A DNA stretch of 32,530 bases from Planctomycetales bacterium. GTDB lineage: Bacteria; Planctomycetota; Planctomycetia; Pirellulales; S012-138. This document shows positions 7,632 to 18,073 of this stretch, piece after piece. A program made the translations under genes and the position numbers. The DNA is taken from the NCBI GenBank assembly GCA_015488215.1, contig WFOE01000252.1, positions 1 to 32,530 on the forward strand, written 5' to 3'. Numbering within the stretch: the stretch's first letter is position 1; every line of letters begins with the position of its first letter. The notes under the pieces were generated by a model, which saw only the letters and a list, made by a program, of their open reading frames with translations, did no database searches and was not told the origin of the DNA.

Positions 7632-10600
7632 ATGGTTCGCTCTGGTCCCATCGCCGCGAACCGGAATTCGGCACGATTGGCTCCATGGCGAGGAACGCCG
7701 ACATTGCGCCGGGTGTTGTGGGTATTGGTAGGCTTGGCAGGTCTGATGCTCTACGGGCCGGGAGGCTTGTGGGCGCAGTCGGATCGTGGCCTTGAGGAAG
7801 CTCCACCGGAGAATCCCGGCGCCGAGCCGCCGCTTGTCCAGCAGCGGGTGCCCATCCATCTTCGAGACCACCAAGGCAAGCTGGTCCCGGTGCCGGGGTT
7901 GACCCTGGAAGAACTGGACCGCCTGCGGCGCCAGGAAGTTCCGGCTCCCAGCTACGTAATCGACCGGCTGGAGATTCGGGGAACGGCCGACGGGCCGGAC
8001 CGGGTTCAGTTGCGTATTGCGTTGCAGGTGACCGTGGCCCGGGACCGTTGGGTGCGGATCCCCTTGCGGTTGAAAGAGTGCGTGCTGACCAAGCCACCGC
8101 AGTACCAAGGCAGCGGCACCCAACTGCTCAGCGTCCAGCCGAACCAGCAGGGGTTCGTCTGGCTGCTTCAGGACAAGCAAGCCCAGCCGGATCGCCCGGG
8201 GGTGCATCGCCTGGTGCTGGAAGGGACCGTGCCGGTTCCGTCTCAAGGGTCGGGCCGACGGCTGGACCTGAGTGTGCCGCTGAGCACGGTTTCCCGACTG
8301 GAACTGGAACTTGCCCAAACTGGCCTGGAAGTCCAAGCCATCGGCGGCAAGGACTTCCAACAGCGGGAGGAAAACGGCCACACCCTGCTGAGCCTACAAG
8401 GACTGGAAGGACTGGTCAGCCTGCGCTGGGCGGCCGGAGAAACCGCACCCCGGATGAACCAGCCCCCTCGGCTGGAAGTGCAGTCGCTCATCGTGGCCCG
8501 GGTGGGCGGACCCTACGTGCGAGCCCAAGCCACGCTGAACGTGCGCTCTTTCGGCGGGCCGTTTGATAGGGTTCGGGTGCGGGTCCCCAAGGGGGCCGAG
8601 CTGATTGACACCACCCCTTCGGAGCCTGCCGTGCGCATCGAGCCGGTCCAGGACGCGCCCGGGGTGGTGGAAATCCATCTGCGCCGGGCGACCCAAGGTC
8701 CGGTGAATCTGCGCCTGGCCGCCCGTTGGCGGCTGGACGCTTCGGCGGCCGAAAGCACCGTGCTGCTGGACGGGTTCGAGGTGGTGGGAGCGTTGCGCCA
8801 CTGGGGGCATCTGGCCCTGCAAACCGGCGGGGGGTGGGAAGTGTACTGGGAAGTGGCCGCTCCGCACGTCCGACAGGTGGCTCGGCTGCCGGAAGAATAC
8901 GAACAAACTCCGTTCGTGGCCGCCTTCGAGTTCTGGAAGCTGCCGCTATCATTGAAGCTGCTGATTCGCCGCCCCCGCAGCCACGTTTACGTGGAGCCGG
9001 AATACGTGGTGTTCGTCCAGGAAAACCGGCTGGAGCTGCAAGCCACGTTCCGCACCACGGTTCGCGGGGCGCAACTGGCCCAGCTCTCCTTGCCGCTAGG
9101 GAACTGGGTGCTGGACCGCCTGGAGCCGGAAGCGGTTCGGGATTCCATCGTCAATCCCGGCTCGCTGGTAAGTCAGGAAAACGGCACCGCGGTACTCCAA
9201 CTGGCGTTGAAAAACGTGGTGGGCACACTCCAGTGGACTATCGTGGCCCATCAGATGCTCGATCCCCAGCAGGAGCGAATCCAGTTCTCCCTGCCCGTAC
9301 CTCAGGCGGACAAAGTGGCCCTGGGAATGTGCTGGATTCAGCCGGCCAACCACATTCGGCTGCGGGCGGACGAGGATTCGCTGCACGGCCTGCAACGGCA
9401 GCAACAGGTGCGCAGGCGGTTCGCCAATTACGAGCAACCGGCCGTGGCTTACCGTGTGGAACCGGAAGAGAACTTCTACCAGGGCACCCGCCAGATTCTT
9501 CCGCCCCAGGTGGTGGCCGCCCGGGACACTCGCATCCACGTACAGCCGGACCGCGTGGAAGTCGAAGAACGGCTGCAGTTGCGCGTTTATTACCAGGAGC
9601 TGGACTCGCTGCAGTTGGACGTTTCCGAGGCGATTGCCCCGGCGGCCCACCTGCAGATTACCGACGCGGAAGGCAAGCCGGTGGCGTTCCAGCCGGTGGC
9701 CGGAGCGGAGGACGTTCCCGCGGGGTTCCAGCGGTTCCGGCTGCTGTTGCCCCAGGGGATACAGCGGCAGTTGCAACTGCGCATCCGCTACGAGCTACCG
9801 GTTCCTTCGCTGGCGGCGGATCGTTTCACGGCGGTGGCGATTCCTCTGTCGCGTCCGGTCGGCGTGGCGCAAATGACCGACCGAGTGGAGCTGACCGCTG
9901 CCGGAGAGCTGCTGGTGGACGTGGAACCGCGTAAAGGCTGGAGCGCCCAGTTGGTACAGGGTTCGTGGCCGCAGGGTCAGCAATTCCAGTTGCAGTCGCA
10001 GGGGGAAGCCCGTCCCATTCCGTTGTTGCTCCGGCTGCCTCCGCAGCAGGCGGCGCGGATGATCCTGCCCCGGGTGTGGATTCAAAGCTGGCTGACGCCG
10101 CAAGGGCGGATTGACCGGGCGGTGTTTGTGCTTCGCGGAGCCGAGGGAACGCTGGTGTTCCGGCTGCCCCAAGGAAGCACGGGAGGGTATCGCGTACTGG
10201 TGGACGGCCAGGTGGTTCCTGCCCGGCCGGCCGGAACCCATCGGTTGCAAATTTCGTTGCCTCCGGCCAAGTCGCCGCGGTCCACGCGGTGCGTGGAGAT
10301 TCATTACCAGATTCCCTCGGCCGCTTTTGCTCTTCGTGCGCGGCTGGAAATGCCCCAGGTGGAAGGGAACGTCTGGGTAGACCGCACCTACTGGCAGTTA
10401 ATTCTTCCGCCGGGGAAACACGTCTTGGCCCCGGGCGAGGGCTGGCTTCCGTTGCACCGCTGGCGATGGCATTGGGGCGTGGTGCTTGTGCGGCAGCCGC
10501 AGCTTTCGGCCGCGGAGCTGGAAAACCTTTGCGGAGCTACACGGCTCAGCGAAGCGAACCCGGCAGGCAACGTGTACCTGTTTTCGCATCCCGGCCCCCC

Positions 10601-11000
10601 GACGGCCTTGGCCTTCTGGGTGCTTCCCATCGGGTGGCTGCTGTTTTTCGGCAGCGTGTTGGGCTTGGTGGCCGCGGTGGCCGTTTTCCATTGGAAACGG
10701 TTGCGGCACCCTCTGGTGTTGTTGGCGCTGGCCACGGCGGCTGTGCTGGCGGTTGCCGTTTGGGGAGAGATGGCTCTGTTGGGCTTGCAAGCGATGGGGC
10801 TCGGAGTGGTGGTCGGGCTGCTGGCCGCGTTGTGGGAATGCCGTGGCACTTTCTGGGACAGCGAACCCACCTCCCTGACCCCGGCCGAGCTAATTTGGGA
10901 AGGCGGCTCCACCCGCCGCGAACAGCCTCTCCCCTCCGGCGGCACCCCCACCGAGACGATGCCTCGGCTGGTTCCCATCTCCTCCTCCAAGCAAACTTAG
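7632..11000 (+). CDS. Large secreted/membrane-anchored protein of unknown function, module 1 of a related set
   Basis: Likely start MVRSGPIAANRNS at 7632 with hydrophobic VLWVLVGLAGLMLYGPGGLWAQ; long beta-rich region; C-terminal hydrophobic cluster ALAFWVLPIGWLLFFGSVLGLVAAVAVF...LVLLALATAAVLAVAVWGEMALLGLQAMGLGVVVGLLAALWE. Confidence 0.8.
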   Translation: MVRSGPIAANRNSARLAPWRGTPTLRRVLWVLVGLAGLMLYGPGGLWAQSDRGLEEAPPENPGAEPPLVQQRVPIHLRDHQGKLVPVPGLTLEELDRLRRQEVPAPSYVIDRLEIRGTADGPDRVQLRIALQVTVARDRWVRIPLRLKECVLTKPPQYQGSGTQLLSVQPNQQGFVWLLQDKQAQPDRPGVHRLVLEGTVPVPSQGSGRRLDLSVPLSTVSRLELELAQTGLEVQAIGGKDFQQREENGHTLLSLQGLEGLVSLRWAAGETAPRMNQPPRLEVQSLIVARVGGPYVRAQATLNVRSFGGPFDRVRVRVPKGAELIDTTPSEPAVRIEPVQDAPGVVEIHLRRATQGPVNLRLAARWRLDASAAESTVLLDGFEVVGALRHWGHLALQTGGGWEVYWEVAAPHVRQVARLPEEYEQTPFVAAFEFWKLPLSLKLLIRRPRSHVYVEPEYVVFVQENRLELQATFRTTVRGAQLAQLSLPLGNWVLDRLEPEAVRDSIVNPGSLVSQENGTAVLQLALKNVVGTLQWTIVAHQMLDPQQERIQFSLPVPQADKVALGMCWIQPANHIRLRADEDSLHGLQRQQQVRRRFANYEQPAVAYRVEPEENFYQGTRQILPPQVVAARDTRIHVQPDRVEVEERLQLRVYYQELDSLQLDVSEAIAPAAHLQITDAEGKPVAFQPVAGAEDVPAGFQRFRLLLPQGIQRQLQLRIRYELPVPSLAADRFTAVAIPLSRPVGVAQMTDRVELTAAGELLVDVEPRKGWSAQLVQGSWPQGQQFQLQSQGEARPIPLLLRLPPQQAARMILPRVWIQSWLTPQGRIDRAVFVLRGAEGTLVFRLPQGSTGGYRVLVDGQVVPARPAGTHRLQISLPPAKSPRSTRCVEIHYQIPSAAFALRARLEMPQVEGNVWVDRTYWQLILPPGKHVLAPGEGWLPLHRWRWHWGVVLVRQPQLSAAELENLCGATRLSEANPAGNVYLFSHPGPPTALAFWVLPIGWLLFFGSVLGLVAAVAVFHWKRLRHPLVLLALATAAVLAVAVWGEMALLGLQAMGLGVVVGLLAALWECRGTFWDSEPTSLTPAELIWEGGSTRREQPLPSGGTPTETMPRLVPISSSKQT

Positions 11001-11009
11001 CGAAGAGCA

Positions 11010-14000
11010 ATGCTGCGGAGCGGTTTCCGGGGAAGCTGGCTGTTGCTGCTGGCGGTTTGTTCGGCGGGCGCACTGTACGCCCAACCGCCGAGCGACCCGC
11101 CGCTGGCGTTTCGCCGGGTGCTGGTTCCCCCGGAGCAGAGCGAGCAGTTGCTCCAACGGGAAAAGGAAACGCTGCACCCGGTTCCTCCCCAGCAGTTTGA
11201 AAAACTCCTCTCCGTGGTGCAGAACGCGCCGGTGCTTGCCCGGGAAGCGGTTTCCACTCGCCTGGTCCGCAGCGAACACACGCTGCGCTATCTGCCCGAG
11301 GGAACCTTGCAGGGAACAAGCCGCTTGTGGATCGAACACCAGGCGGCCCACCCGGTGCTGCTCCCGCTTGCGCCGCTGAACGTGGCCCTGCAGGAGGCCC
11401 GCTGGGTCGGCCAGAACCAGATTCCTCGGCCCGCGGTCTTAGGGATAGGACCTCGTGGGCGCGTGCTGCTGCTGGTGGAACGTGGCGGCCAGCTCGAGCT
11501 GCTGTGGCAGTTGCGGGCAAACCGCCGTCTGCCCCAAGGGAGCCGCTTCGTTCTGCAATTGCCTGCCGTTCCCAGACAGACGCTACGCGTACAGGCCCCG
11601 CGAGAAACGCAACTACGCATCGACCCGCCGGCCCTGATTCAACGGGAACCGTCCCCTTCGGCCCAACCAGGTTCCGCTCCGCCGTCGGCCCCGCCGTGGC
11701 AGTGGCGGGTGCAGCCCCCGGCCGTTTCGACCTTGGTGCTAGAGCTGCAAAAGCGCACCCGGCCATCTGACGTCGTACCTTCCTATCGCCAGGTCAACCA
11801 GGTGCAACTGGCCCCCCAAGGGCTTCAATTGATAACCACCGTGCGGTTCCAGGGAACCGTGCCGGAGCCCCCTTTGCAGTTCCGGTTGCCCGAGAACCTG
11901 GAAGTCATGCAGGTGGAACTGGCCGATCAAAAAGTGGCGTTTCGCCGCTTGGGCACGGGGATTCTCCAACTGGACTCTTCCCCCGGACTTTTGCCGGGCC
12001 AGGCGGTCCGCATTCGAGCCGCGGCACCCTGGGAGCTGGACCGTCCGGCCTCGTTGCCCCGGATTATCCCCTTGCAGGCCCGCTGGCAATCGGAGCAGAC
12101 GCACCTGCAACTGCTTGCTCCCCTGGTGCTGAAGCACTGGCGACTGACCCACTGCCGCCAGACGGCCCCCTGGACCGGACAAACCACCACCGTGGAGCAC
12201 TTCGGCCCCCAGGGGAGCATCGAGCTAGTCGTCGGGCAGCCGGAAACTCGCCAGCGTATCCGCCAGGCGGTGCACATCGAAATGGTGCCCGGCACGCTCC
12301 AGGCCGAAGTGGTTCTGGAGGTGCTTCCGCAACAGGGGGAACTGTTCCACCTGGAGGCGGTGCTGGAACCAGGCTGGACTTTGGATCGGGTGGAAACGGA
12401 ACCGGCCCAACTGCTACGCCACTGGCATCTGGAGGAAGGCCGGCAAGGGCGCCGCCGGTTGCATTTGGAACTGGAGCGTCCTTTGTCGCCGGAAAGTCCC
12501 GGGCGGTTTCGCCTGGAGCTGCACCAGCGGCTTATTCAGCGTCGCGGGGCGCTGCCGCTGAAGTGGTTGTGGCCGCTGACATTTTCGGACCAGCAATATC
12601 CCGAGGCCCGGTGGCTGGCGATCCGGTCCGGGCAGGGGGGGCCGTTGCGCGTGCGCAGCCCTTTGCTTCACCGCCCGTTGCAGGACGACGAACGCAACCA
12701 GGTGAGCCGTCTGTTGCCGGAACTTTCCGGTCAGGACCTGGTGTGGCGGCTCCCTCCCGGCGAGCTGGTGGGCGAGGCGTTCCTGGTCCCCGCCAGGACG
12801 GAGTTTCTGCTCTCCGTGGAGCAACAGCTCCGGCTCCGCGGGAGGCAATGGACTCTGCTGGCCGAGCTGCGCCTGGAGCCCCAGAGCGGGGAAGTCGAGC
12901 ACCTGGAGCTGTTGGTCACCCCCCAGGCTTCGCTGCCGGAACTGCTAGGCTCGGGCAGCGAGCCGCCGCGGCTGGTCCCGTTGCCTGCCGATCCGGACCG
13001 GCCCGACGGAACGGTCGGGCGGTTTCGCCTGGTGTTCCCGCAACCAGTCCGCACCCCCACCACGCTTCAGCTCCGCTGGCACGGCAGGTGGAACAAGCAC
13101 TCCCCTTTGCAAGTGCCGTTGCTGGGCGTAGCCAACGGGCAGGCTGGCCAGGCGAGCATCCGGCTGCTTGCCCGAGGCTGGCTGCCCCTTTCCTGGAAGA
13201 CCAGCGCGCTGATTGCCTCCACCGGCGAAGTTTCCGCCGGCCGGACCAACCCCTGGCGGCAGTTGGCCGCCTGGAGCTACGATCCCCGCCGCCTGGCCGA
13301 ACAACCGGAACTGTTCTCCCTGATCCTGCAGCGCGAAGACGAACTCTCCTGGCAACGTCCAGTCGTCTGGCATCTGCAGGTGGATACACTTTGGGACGCC
13401 CCGGCCCAGCATCTGGAACACCGCTGCCGCTTGTTGCTGGACTATCCGGCATCGGGCCGACTGGAGTTCTCGCTCCCGCCGGGGGTGGAAGTAACCGCTT
13501 TGAGCGTCGATGGCCGCCCCCAGCAGTGGCACTTGGAACAGCGACGGCTTCACGTTCAAGTGCCCCCCGGCAAGGCTTTCGGCAAAGTGATGCAGTTGGA
13601 GTTCTGGCTTCAGAGCCGCTGGAGCGCCGGGGGATTTTGGGAAGAGCTTGGCCCACCTGGGCTGAAGTGCGACTACCCGATCCTCGCCGCCCGGTGGACG
13701 CTCTGGGGGGACGACCAGTTGCAACTGCCCGGGCCCACCCAGGCTTCGCTCTGGCAGCGGTGGTTTGGCCCTTTGGCCGGCGACGCGTTCGGACCGGAGA
13801 CTGCCGGAACCGGCCGGTCCGCTCTGCCTAAGCCTGCCACCACCCCGGGGGCTTCTCATTTGGGCCGGGTACGCCATGTGCTTCACTCGCAGCTTGGTTC
13901 GGCGGCGGGCCCCCCGGCCGATTGGGGAAGCTGGCTGCTCCGGGCCGGACAAACTCTCGGCCAACAAGACATCTCCTTACTGATCGACCGGGAAGCCCTG

Positions 14001-17000
14001 GCCCGATCCGGCCTGGGACCGCGGACCGCATTAGCTGCCGGCAGCCAGCAGCGGGAGCTTACCCTGGCACAATTGGAACAGCAGTACGGGCTGAAGCTCG
14101 TACCCGTGGGGGGGTACGTGTTGCTGACTACGACCCGGGCGGAGATTCCCCCGCGGTGGCTTTCGTCTCAGCTCCCGAAAGACCAGAAGCCGGGGGTGCT
14201 TCCCGCCCACTGGGTTTCCCCCGCCCTGTGGCTTTGGTTTTCCCACACTTCGGCAAAACAACCGTGGTCCTGGGCGGTCGGCTCTCCGCAAGCGGCCTTC
14301 CCGTTTCGCCGCATCGCCCAGATGGATTACGCCCCCGGGAAGGAGCTGCCTCGGCTGGCATTGGCTTGGGCTCCCTGGTGGCGGCTGAGCGGCTGGGTGC
14401 TGGGGCTGGCCCTGGGGCTGGGGCTGCTGTGGGCCGGCAGGCGCTACCCACGCGCCACCGCTGCAGCTTGCGTGCTGTGGCTTTGGGCGGCCACCGTGGC
14501 GCCGAGTCCCTGGTTGTTCGTTACCCAACGTGCCAGTTGGGGCGTGTGGGCGGCGATTGCCGCTTTGTGGATTGTGGTCCATCGCCAGCGTCAATTGCCC
14601 GCCCAGCAAAACGCGGCGGCTCCGGCCCCGAGTGCGGCCATGCTGCTGCTGGCACTAGGGTCCCTTGCCGCCTGGCACACGCTGGCTCAAGCGCAACCGG
14701 CCGGCAACGACGGCAAAGGGAAGGTCTATTCGGTTTACATTCCCGATGAAAAGCAGCCCGAGTATTACTTCGTGCCCGAAGAGTTCTACCGCTACCTGGT
14801 GGAACAAGCGGATCGGCTGAGCCGGAAACCGCGAGCCTGGTTGTTGCAACGAGCCAGCTATCGGGTCATGTTGCCTGCCGGAACGGAAGACCCGGCCGAG
14901 GTACTGGCCTTTTACTATCTGCGCGTGTTCGGGGTGCAGGAATCGCCGGTGCTGGATTTCTCCAAGCTGCCGGAAGCGCTGCGTCCGGAGCGGGTTAGCC
15001 TCAGCGGCATGGACGTCCAGGCCCAATGGAACGACCAAGGCCAGTTGGTCGTCCCGGTGCCAGAACCTGGCACGTACGAGCTGGAGCTGAGTTTCCGTCC
15101 GCCGGTGTTCCGCAAGGACGGCGTGGCACAATTGCAACTGCCGATTCCTCCGGCCCTTTCGGCCCGGCTGGAAGTGCTGGCCGGCGAAGAGCCTGTGGCC
15201 CTGGAAGTCGCCCCTTCGCTGGGCCAGGTGCTCCCGCAGGCCCGGGGGGAGTTGTGGCGCGGGGAACTGGGTCCCGTGGGCCAGTTGGCCATCCGCTGGC
15301 AAGCCGCCGGACGGCAGCGCCCCGCGCGTCTGGAAGCGGATCAACTGCTGTGGCTTCGGGTGCATCCCGGCTCGGTGGTACTGGAAACGCAGTTGCACTG
15401 TCGGCCGCTGGATACTCCGTTGCAGCAGGTGGAAATCTGGGTGGACCCGTGGTTGCAGCTCATCCCGCCAGAATCCCCCCTGGTGGAGCGGTTTGAATGG
15501 GTCCCCTTCGACGCAGAAGAACCGCCCGCCGATGCCCCGCTGCCGGGCGTGAAACTGCTCCGGCTCCAGTTCCGGGAACCGGTGGCCGGTCCGGTCGAAG
15601 TCCCGCTGGCGTTCGTGCTCAAGGACGCCTCGGGTGTGGGCCGCTGGGGTTTCCCTCTGGTGCAACTGCGGCGCACCGAGTCGCTTCAGTACTGGATCGC
15701 CGTCTCGGTGGACCGCACGCTGGATTACAAGGAGTCGGGTCGGCAAGGGCTCCAACCGCTGGAGGCCGAAACATTCACCGCATTGTGGAACCAGGTGGGC
15801 GACCTGCCCGCGGTCAGCTACGATTGCGGCAACCGCTACCCGTTCGTTTATTCGCTGGTGACACGCCCCCGCTCGGCCTTGCCTCGGGTGGAATCTTCCC
15901 ATTTCTGGAGTCTCTATCCGGGCTACGCCGAGCTGGTCTTTCAGGCCCACGTGGAATCGCCTCAGGCGGCCACGCTCTGCTACCGTCTTCACGTACCGTC
16001 CGAGCTCCAGCTTCAAAACGTCCAGTTCCGAACCCGGCAATCCTGGAAGACGGCGGCTTGGGGGCGTTGGGGGCCCGAAGTGGTCGTCTGGCTGCCGGAA
16101 GCCCAGCCTGCGGTGGATATTCGCCTGCGGGGGTGGATGCGCATACCCCCCCAGGGGCGGTGGCAAGTGCCTGCGGTGGACCTGGTGGACACCCCTTCGG
16201 CACTACGGCGGATTCGCATCGACCACCACGGCACCCTGCTGGTCAAGCCCCGCTCCGCTTCACACGAAAAACCAACCGCGGCCCGGTCCTCGGATGGCCC
16301 TCTGTTCCCGGCCGCCCAGTGGACGCTGGAACCGGACCAGCCCTGGCCCCAGGTGGAACTGCAACCGAACCGCCCGCAGGTCAGCGGCCAGCTCGACGGT
16401 GCGGTTGTGCCGAATCCGCCGGGGCAGCCGTGGCGGATCGACTACCGGTTCAACTTCCAAGTCCACCAGGGCGTGTTGCCTTCGATCCGATTCACCGCCC
16501 GCCACGTGACCCGGGAAGACGTGCAGCTCCTCTCGCCCGGACGGTTGGAGTTCTGGTCCCTTGCCGGGCAGGACGACGCGCTGGTTTACTACCCGGAAGA
16601 ACCGTTGCGTGGTCGGGAGCAGGTTCACCTGGAGATTCGCTGGCAGCCCCTGCCGGAAAAGGACTCGCCCTTGCCGCAGCTCGTTCCGCAGCAAGTGCGC
16701 CCTTTGCAAACCTATCTGCTCATCCCTAAGCTGAACGCCGACTCCCCCTGGCGATGGCGGCTGCGCGGTCTGGCTCCGCTGGCCTTGCAAGGGCGGCCTC
16801 TGGCGCCGGTGCCTCGGCCCCGGGCGTTGCGAGCTCGGAACCCGCGGTGGCAATTGGTCCTTCAGCCCCGGCCCCTGTCCCGAACTCCTTTGCGGCTGCT
16901 GCTGGCCCACCATCGGCTTGCTTTGGACCGGACGGGCCAGATGGTCCAACACAGCCTGCTGTTGCTTTCGTCTCCGGCTGGAGGTACCTTCCTGCTGGAA

Positions 17001-17855
17001 GTCCCCGACCGGGCCGAAGTGCTTTCCGTGCGACTGGCAGACCAGCCGGCACTTTGGCAACAGAAAAACGACGGCACCGTGGCGGTTCGTGTTCCCGCCG
17101 GAGTGTTGCCTCAACTTGTGCAAGTGGTGGCTCGGCTCGGGCCGTTTCCACTTCCCGGGCCGGGCCGGTCCGCTTCCCGGGAAGTCCCCTTCGTGCGGCC
17201 ACAAGACCTGCCTTGCGAATCGGTCGCCTGGAGTGTGGTGGTCCCCTGGGAACTGCGACCACGCATCCCGAGTCTTTCCGAAGCGTCGGAGCCTTCGCTG
17301 TACCGCGCGTGGTGCAATGTGCTGGCGGACCAACTGAGCAACGTCCCGGCCGGAAACCACCTGGGACTTCAGCGCTGGTGGGACGCACTGGCCGGGGCAA
17401 TCCCCCTGGCGCCACTCCCCCGGGAACTGAAAGAACCTCAGGCCCTGCCCTTGCCGTGGCACGAGCCTTGGCTGGCCCAACAAACGTTGCAGCAGGCTCT
17501 CCAGGAACACAACCTCCGCTGGCCGAGCCTGGCGGCTTCGGTCTTTCCGCTTCGGGACGACAGGTCTCCCCTGGTGGCGGTAAACGCTTGGGGCGAAGGC
17601 CCCCTGACCCTGACCATTGAACACCCCGCTGAACGCCCCAGCCCGGGTGGCCCGTGGTGGCTGTGGCCCTTGGGCCTGTTGGGCCTGATGGCGGCCGTGG
17701 TGTTGCCTGGTCGGGTTCCGTTGTACGGACCGCGATGGCTGCCCTGGCTGCTGGCCTTGGCCGGGTTGGTCTGGTTGATGGGCCTGCAACCGTGGGTCCT
17801 CGGCGTGGCGCTGATCGTCGCCGCCGTGTTTCTGGCCTGGCAAGCTCCGCCGTAA
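11010..17855 (+). CDS. Giant (2281 aa) secreted/membrane protein of unknown function, apparent fusion of two modules related to the upstream gene product
   Basis: N-terminal signal WLLLLAVCSAGALYAQ; internal TM cluster around 14390-14595 followed by a second signal-like segment AAMLLLALGSLAAWHTLAQAQPA (from in-frame ATG 14640); final C-terminal TM cluster WWLWPLGLLGLMAAVVLPG...WLPWLLALAGLVWLMG...VLGVALIVAAVFLAWQ. Confidence 0.8.
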   Translation: MLRSGFRGSWLLLLAVCSAGALYAQPPSDPPLAFRRVLVPPEQSEQLLQREKETLHPVPPQQFEKLLSVVQNAPVLAREAVSTRLVRSEHTLRYLPEGTLQGTSRLWIEHQAAHPVLLPLAPLNVALQEARWVGQNQIPRPAVLGIGPRGRVLLLVERGGQLELLWQLRANRRLPQGSRFVLQLPAVPRQTLRVQAPRETQLRIDPPALIQREPSPSAQPGSAPPSAPPWQWRVQPPAVSTLVLELQKRTRPSDVVPSYRQVNQVQLAPQGLQLITTVRFQGTVPEPPLQFRLPENLEVMQVELADQKVAFRRLGTGILQLDSSPGLLPGQAVRIRAAAPWELDRPASLPRIIPLQARWQSEQTHLQLLAPLVLKHWRLTHCRQTAPWTGQTTTVEHFGPQGSIELVVGQPETRQRIRQAVHIEMVPGTLQAEVVLEVLPQQGELFHLEAVLEPGWTLDRVETEPAQLLRHWHLEEGRQGRRRLHLELERPLSPESPGRFRLELHQRLIQRRGALPLKWLWPLTFSDQQYPEARWLAIRSGQGGPLRVRSPLLHRPLQDDERNQVSRLLPELSGQDLVWRLPPGELVGEAFLVPARTEFLLSVEQQLRLRGRQWTLLAELRLEPQSGEVEHLELLVTPQASLPELLGSGSEPPRLVPLPADPDRPDGTVGRFRLVFPQPVRTPTTLQLRWHGRWNKHSPLQVPLLGVANGQAGQASIRLLARGWLPLSWKTSALIASTGEVSAGRTNPWRQLAAWSYDPRRLAEQPELFSLILQREDELSWQRPVVWHLQVDTLWDAPAQHLEHRCRLLLDYPASGRLEFSLPPGVEVTALSVDGRPQQWHLEQRRLHVQVPPGKAFGKVMQLEFWLQSRWSAGGFWEELGPPGLKCDYPILAARWTLWGDDQLQLPGPTQASLWQRWFGPLAGDAFGPETAGTGRSALPKPATTPGASHLGRVRHVLHSQLGSAAGPPADWGSWLLRAGQTLGQQDISLLIDREALARSGLGPRTALAAGSQQRELTLAQLEQQYGLKLVPVGGYVLLTTTRAEIPPRWLSSQLPKDQKPGVLPAHWVSPALWLWFSHTSAKQPWSWAVGSPQAAFPFRRIAQMDYAPGKELPRLALAWAPWWRLSGWVLGLALGLGLLWAGRRYPRATAAACVLWLWAATVAPSPWLFVTQRASWGVWAAIAALWIVVHRQRQLPAQQNAAAPAPSAAMLLLALGSLAAWHTLAQAQPAGNDGKGKVYSVYIPDEKQPEYYFVPEEFYRYLVEQADRLSRKPRAWLLQRASYRVMLPAGTEDPAEVLAFYYLRVFGVQESPVLDFSKLPEALRPERVSLSGMDVQAQWNDQGQLVVPVPEPGTYELELSFRPPVFRKDGVAQLQLPIPPALSARLEVLAGEEPVALEVAPSLGQVLPQARGELWRGELGPVGQLAIRWQAAGRQRPARLEADQLLWLRVHPGSVVLETQLHCRPLDTPLQQVEIWVDPWLQLIPPESPLVERFEWVPFDAEEPPADAPLPGVKLLRLQFREPVAGPVEVPLAFVLKDASGVGRWGFPLVQLRRTESLQYWIAVSVDRTLDYKESGRQGLQPLEAETFTALWNQVGDLPAVSYDCGNRYPFVYSLVTRPRSALPRVESSHFWSLYPGYAELVFQAHVESPQAATLCYRLHVPSELQLQNVQFRTRQSWKTAAWGRWGPEVVVWLPEAQPAVDIRLRGWMRIPPQGRWQVPAVDLVDTPSALRRIRIDHHGTLLVKPRSASHEKPTAARSSDGPLFPAAQWTLEPDQPWPQVELQPNRPQVSGQLDGAVVPNPPGQPWRIDYRFNFQVHQGVLPSIRFTARHVTREDVQLLSPGRLEFWSLAGQDDALVYYPEEPLRGREQVHLEIRWQPLPEKDSPLPQLVPQQVRPLQTYLLIPKLNADSPWRWRLRGLAPLALQGRPLAPVPRPRALRARNPRWQLVLQPRPLSRTPLRLLLAHHRLALDRTGQMVQHSLLLLSSPAGGTFLLEVPDRAEVLSVRLADQPALWQQKNDGTVAVRVPAGVLPQLVQVVARLGPFPLPGPGRSASREVPFVRPQDLPCESVAWSVVVPWELRPRIPSLSEASEPSLYRAWCNVLADQLSNVPAGNHLGLQRWWDALAGAIPLAPLPRELKEPQALPLPWHEPWLAQQTLQQALQEHNLRWPSLAASVFPLRDDRSPLVAVNAWGEGPLTLTIEHPAERPSPGGPWWLWPLGLLGLMAAVVLPGRVPLYGPRWLPWLLALAGLVWLMGLQPWVLGVALIVAAVFLAWQAPP

Positions 17856-18073
17856 CGAGAGAGCGGCCTCCTGCTGCGTGTGCCTGCACGCTCCGCCCAG
17901 GGCGCTGAGGGCCGTGGCTGCTTTCAGTGCCACCCGTGCTGCAATCTGCCAAAAAACCAGGGTTTGCACGCAACGGTGCCTTTTGCTACTGTTTCGCCAC
18001 CCCGAAGGGAATCCCCCCTCCGGAGGAAGCAAGGAAGCCCCCCTGGTGACGGACTCGGCAAGGAGAGCCCACG

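Noticed and set aside
12563-13831. 422-aa plus-strand ORF inside the giant gene
   Set aside because: Alternative-frame shadow ORF in GC-rich DNA; low-complexity Arg/Gly/Pro/Ala composition and no domain pattern.
16260-18032. 590-aa minus-strand ORF
   Set aside because: Antisense shadow of the giant gene; Gln/Arg/Pro-rich, no motif.
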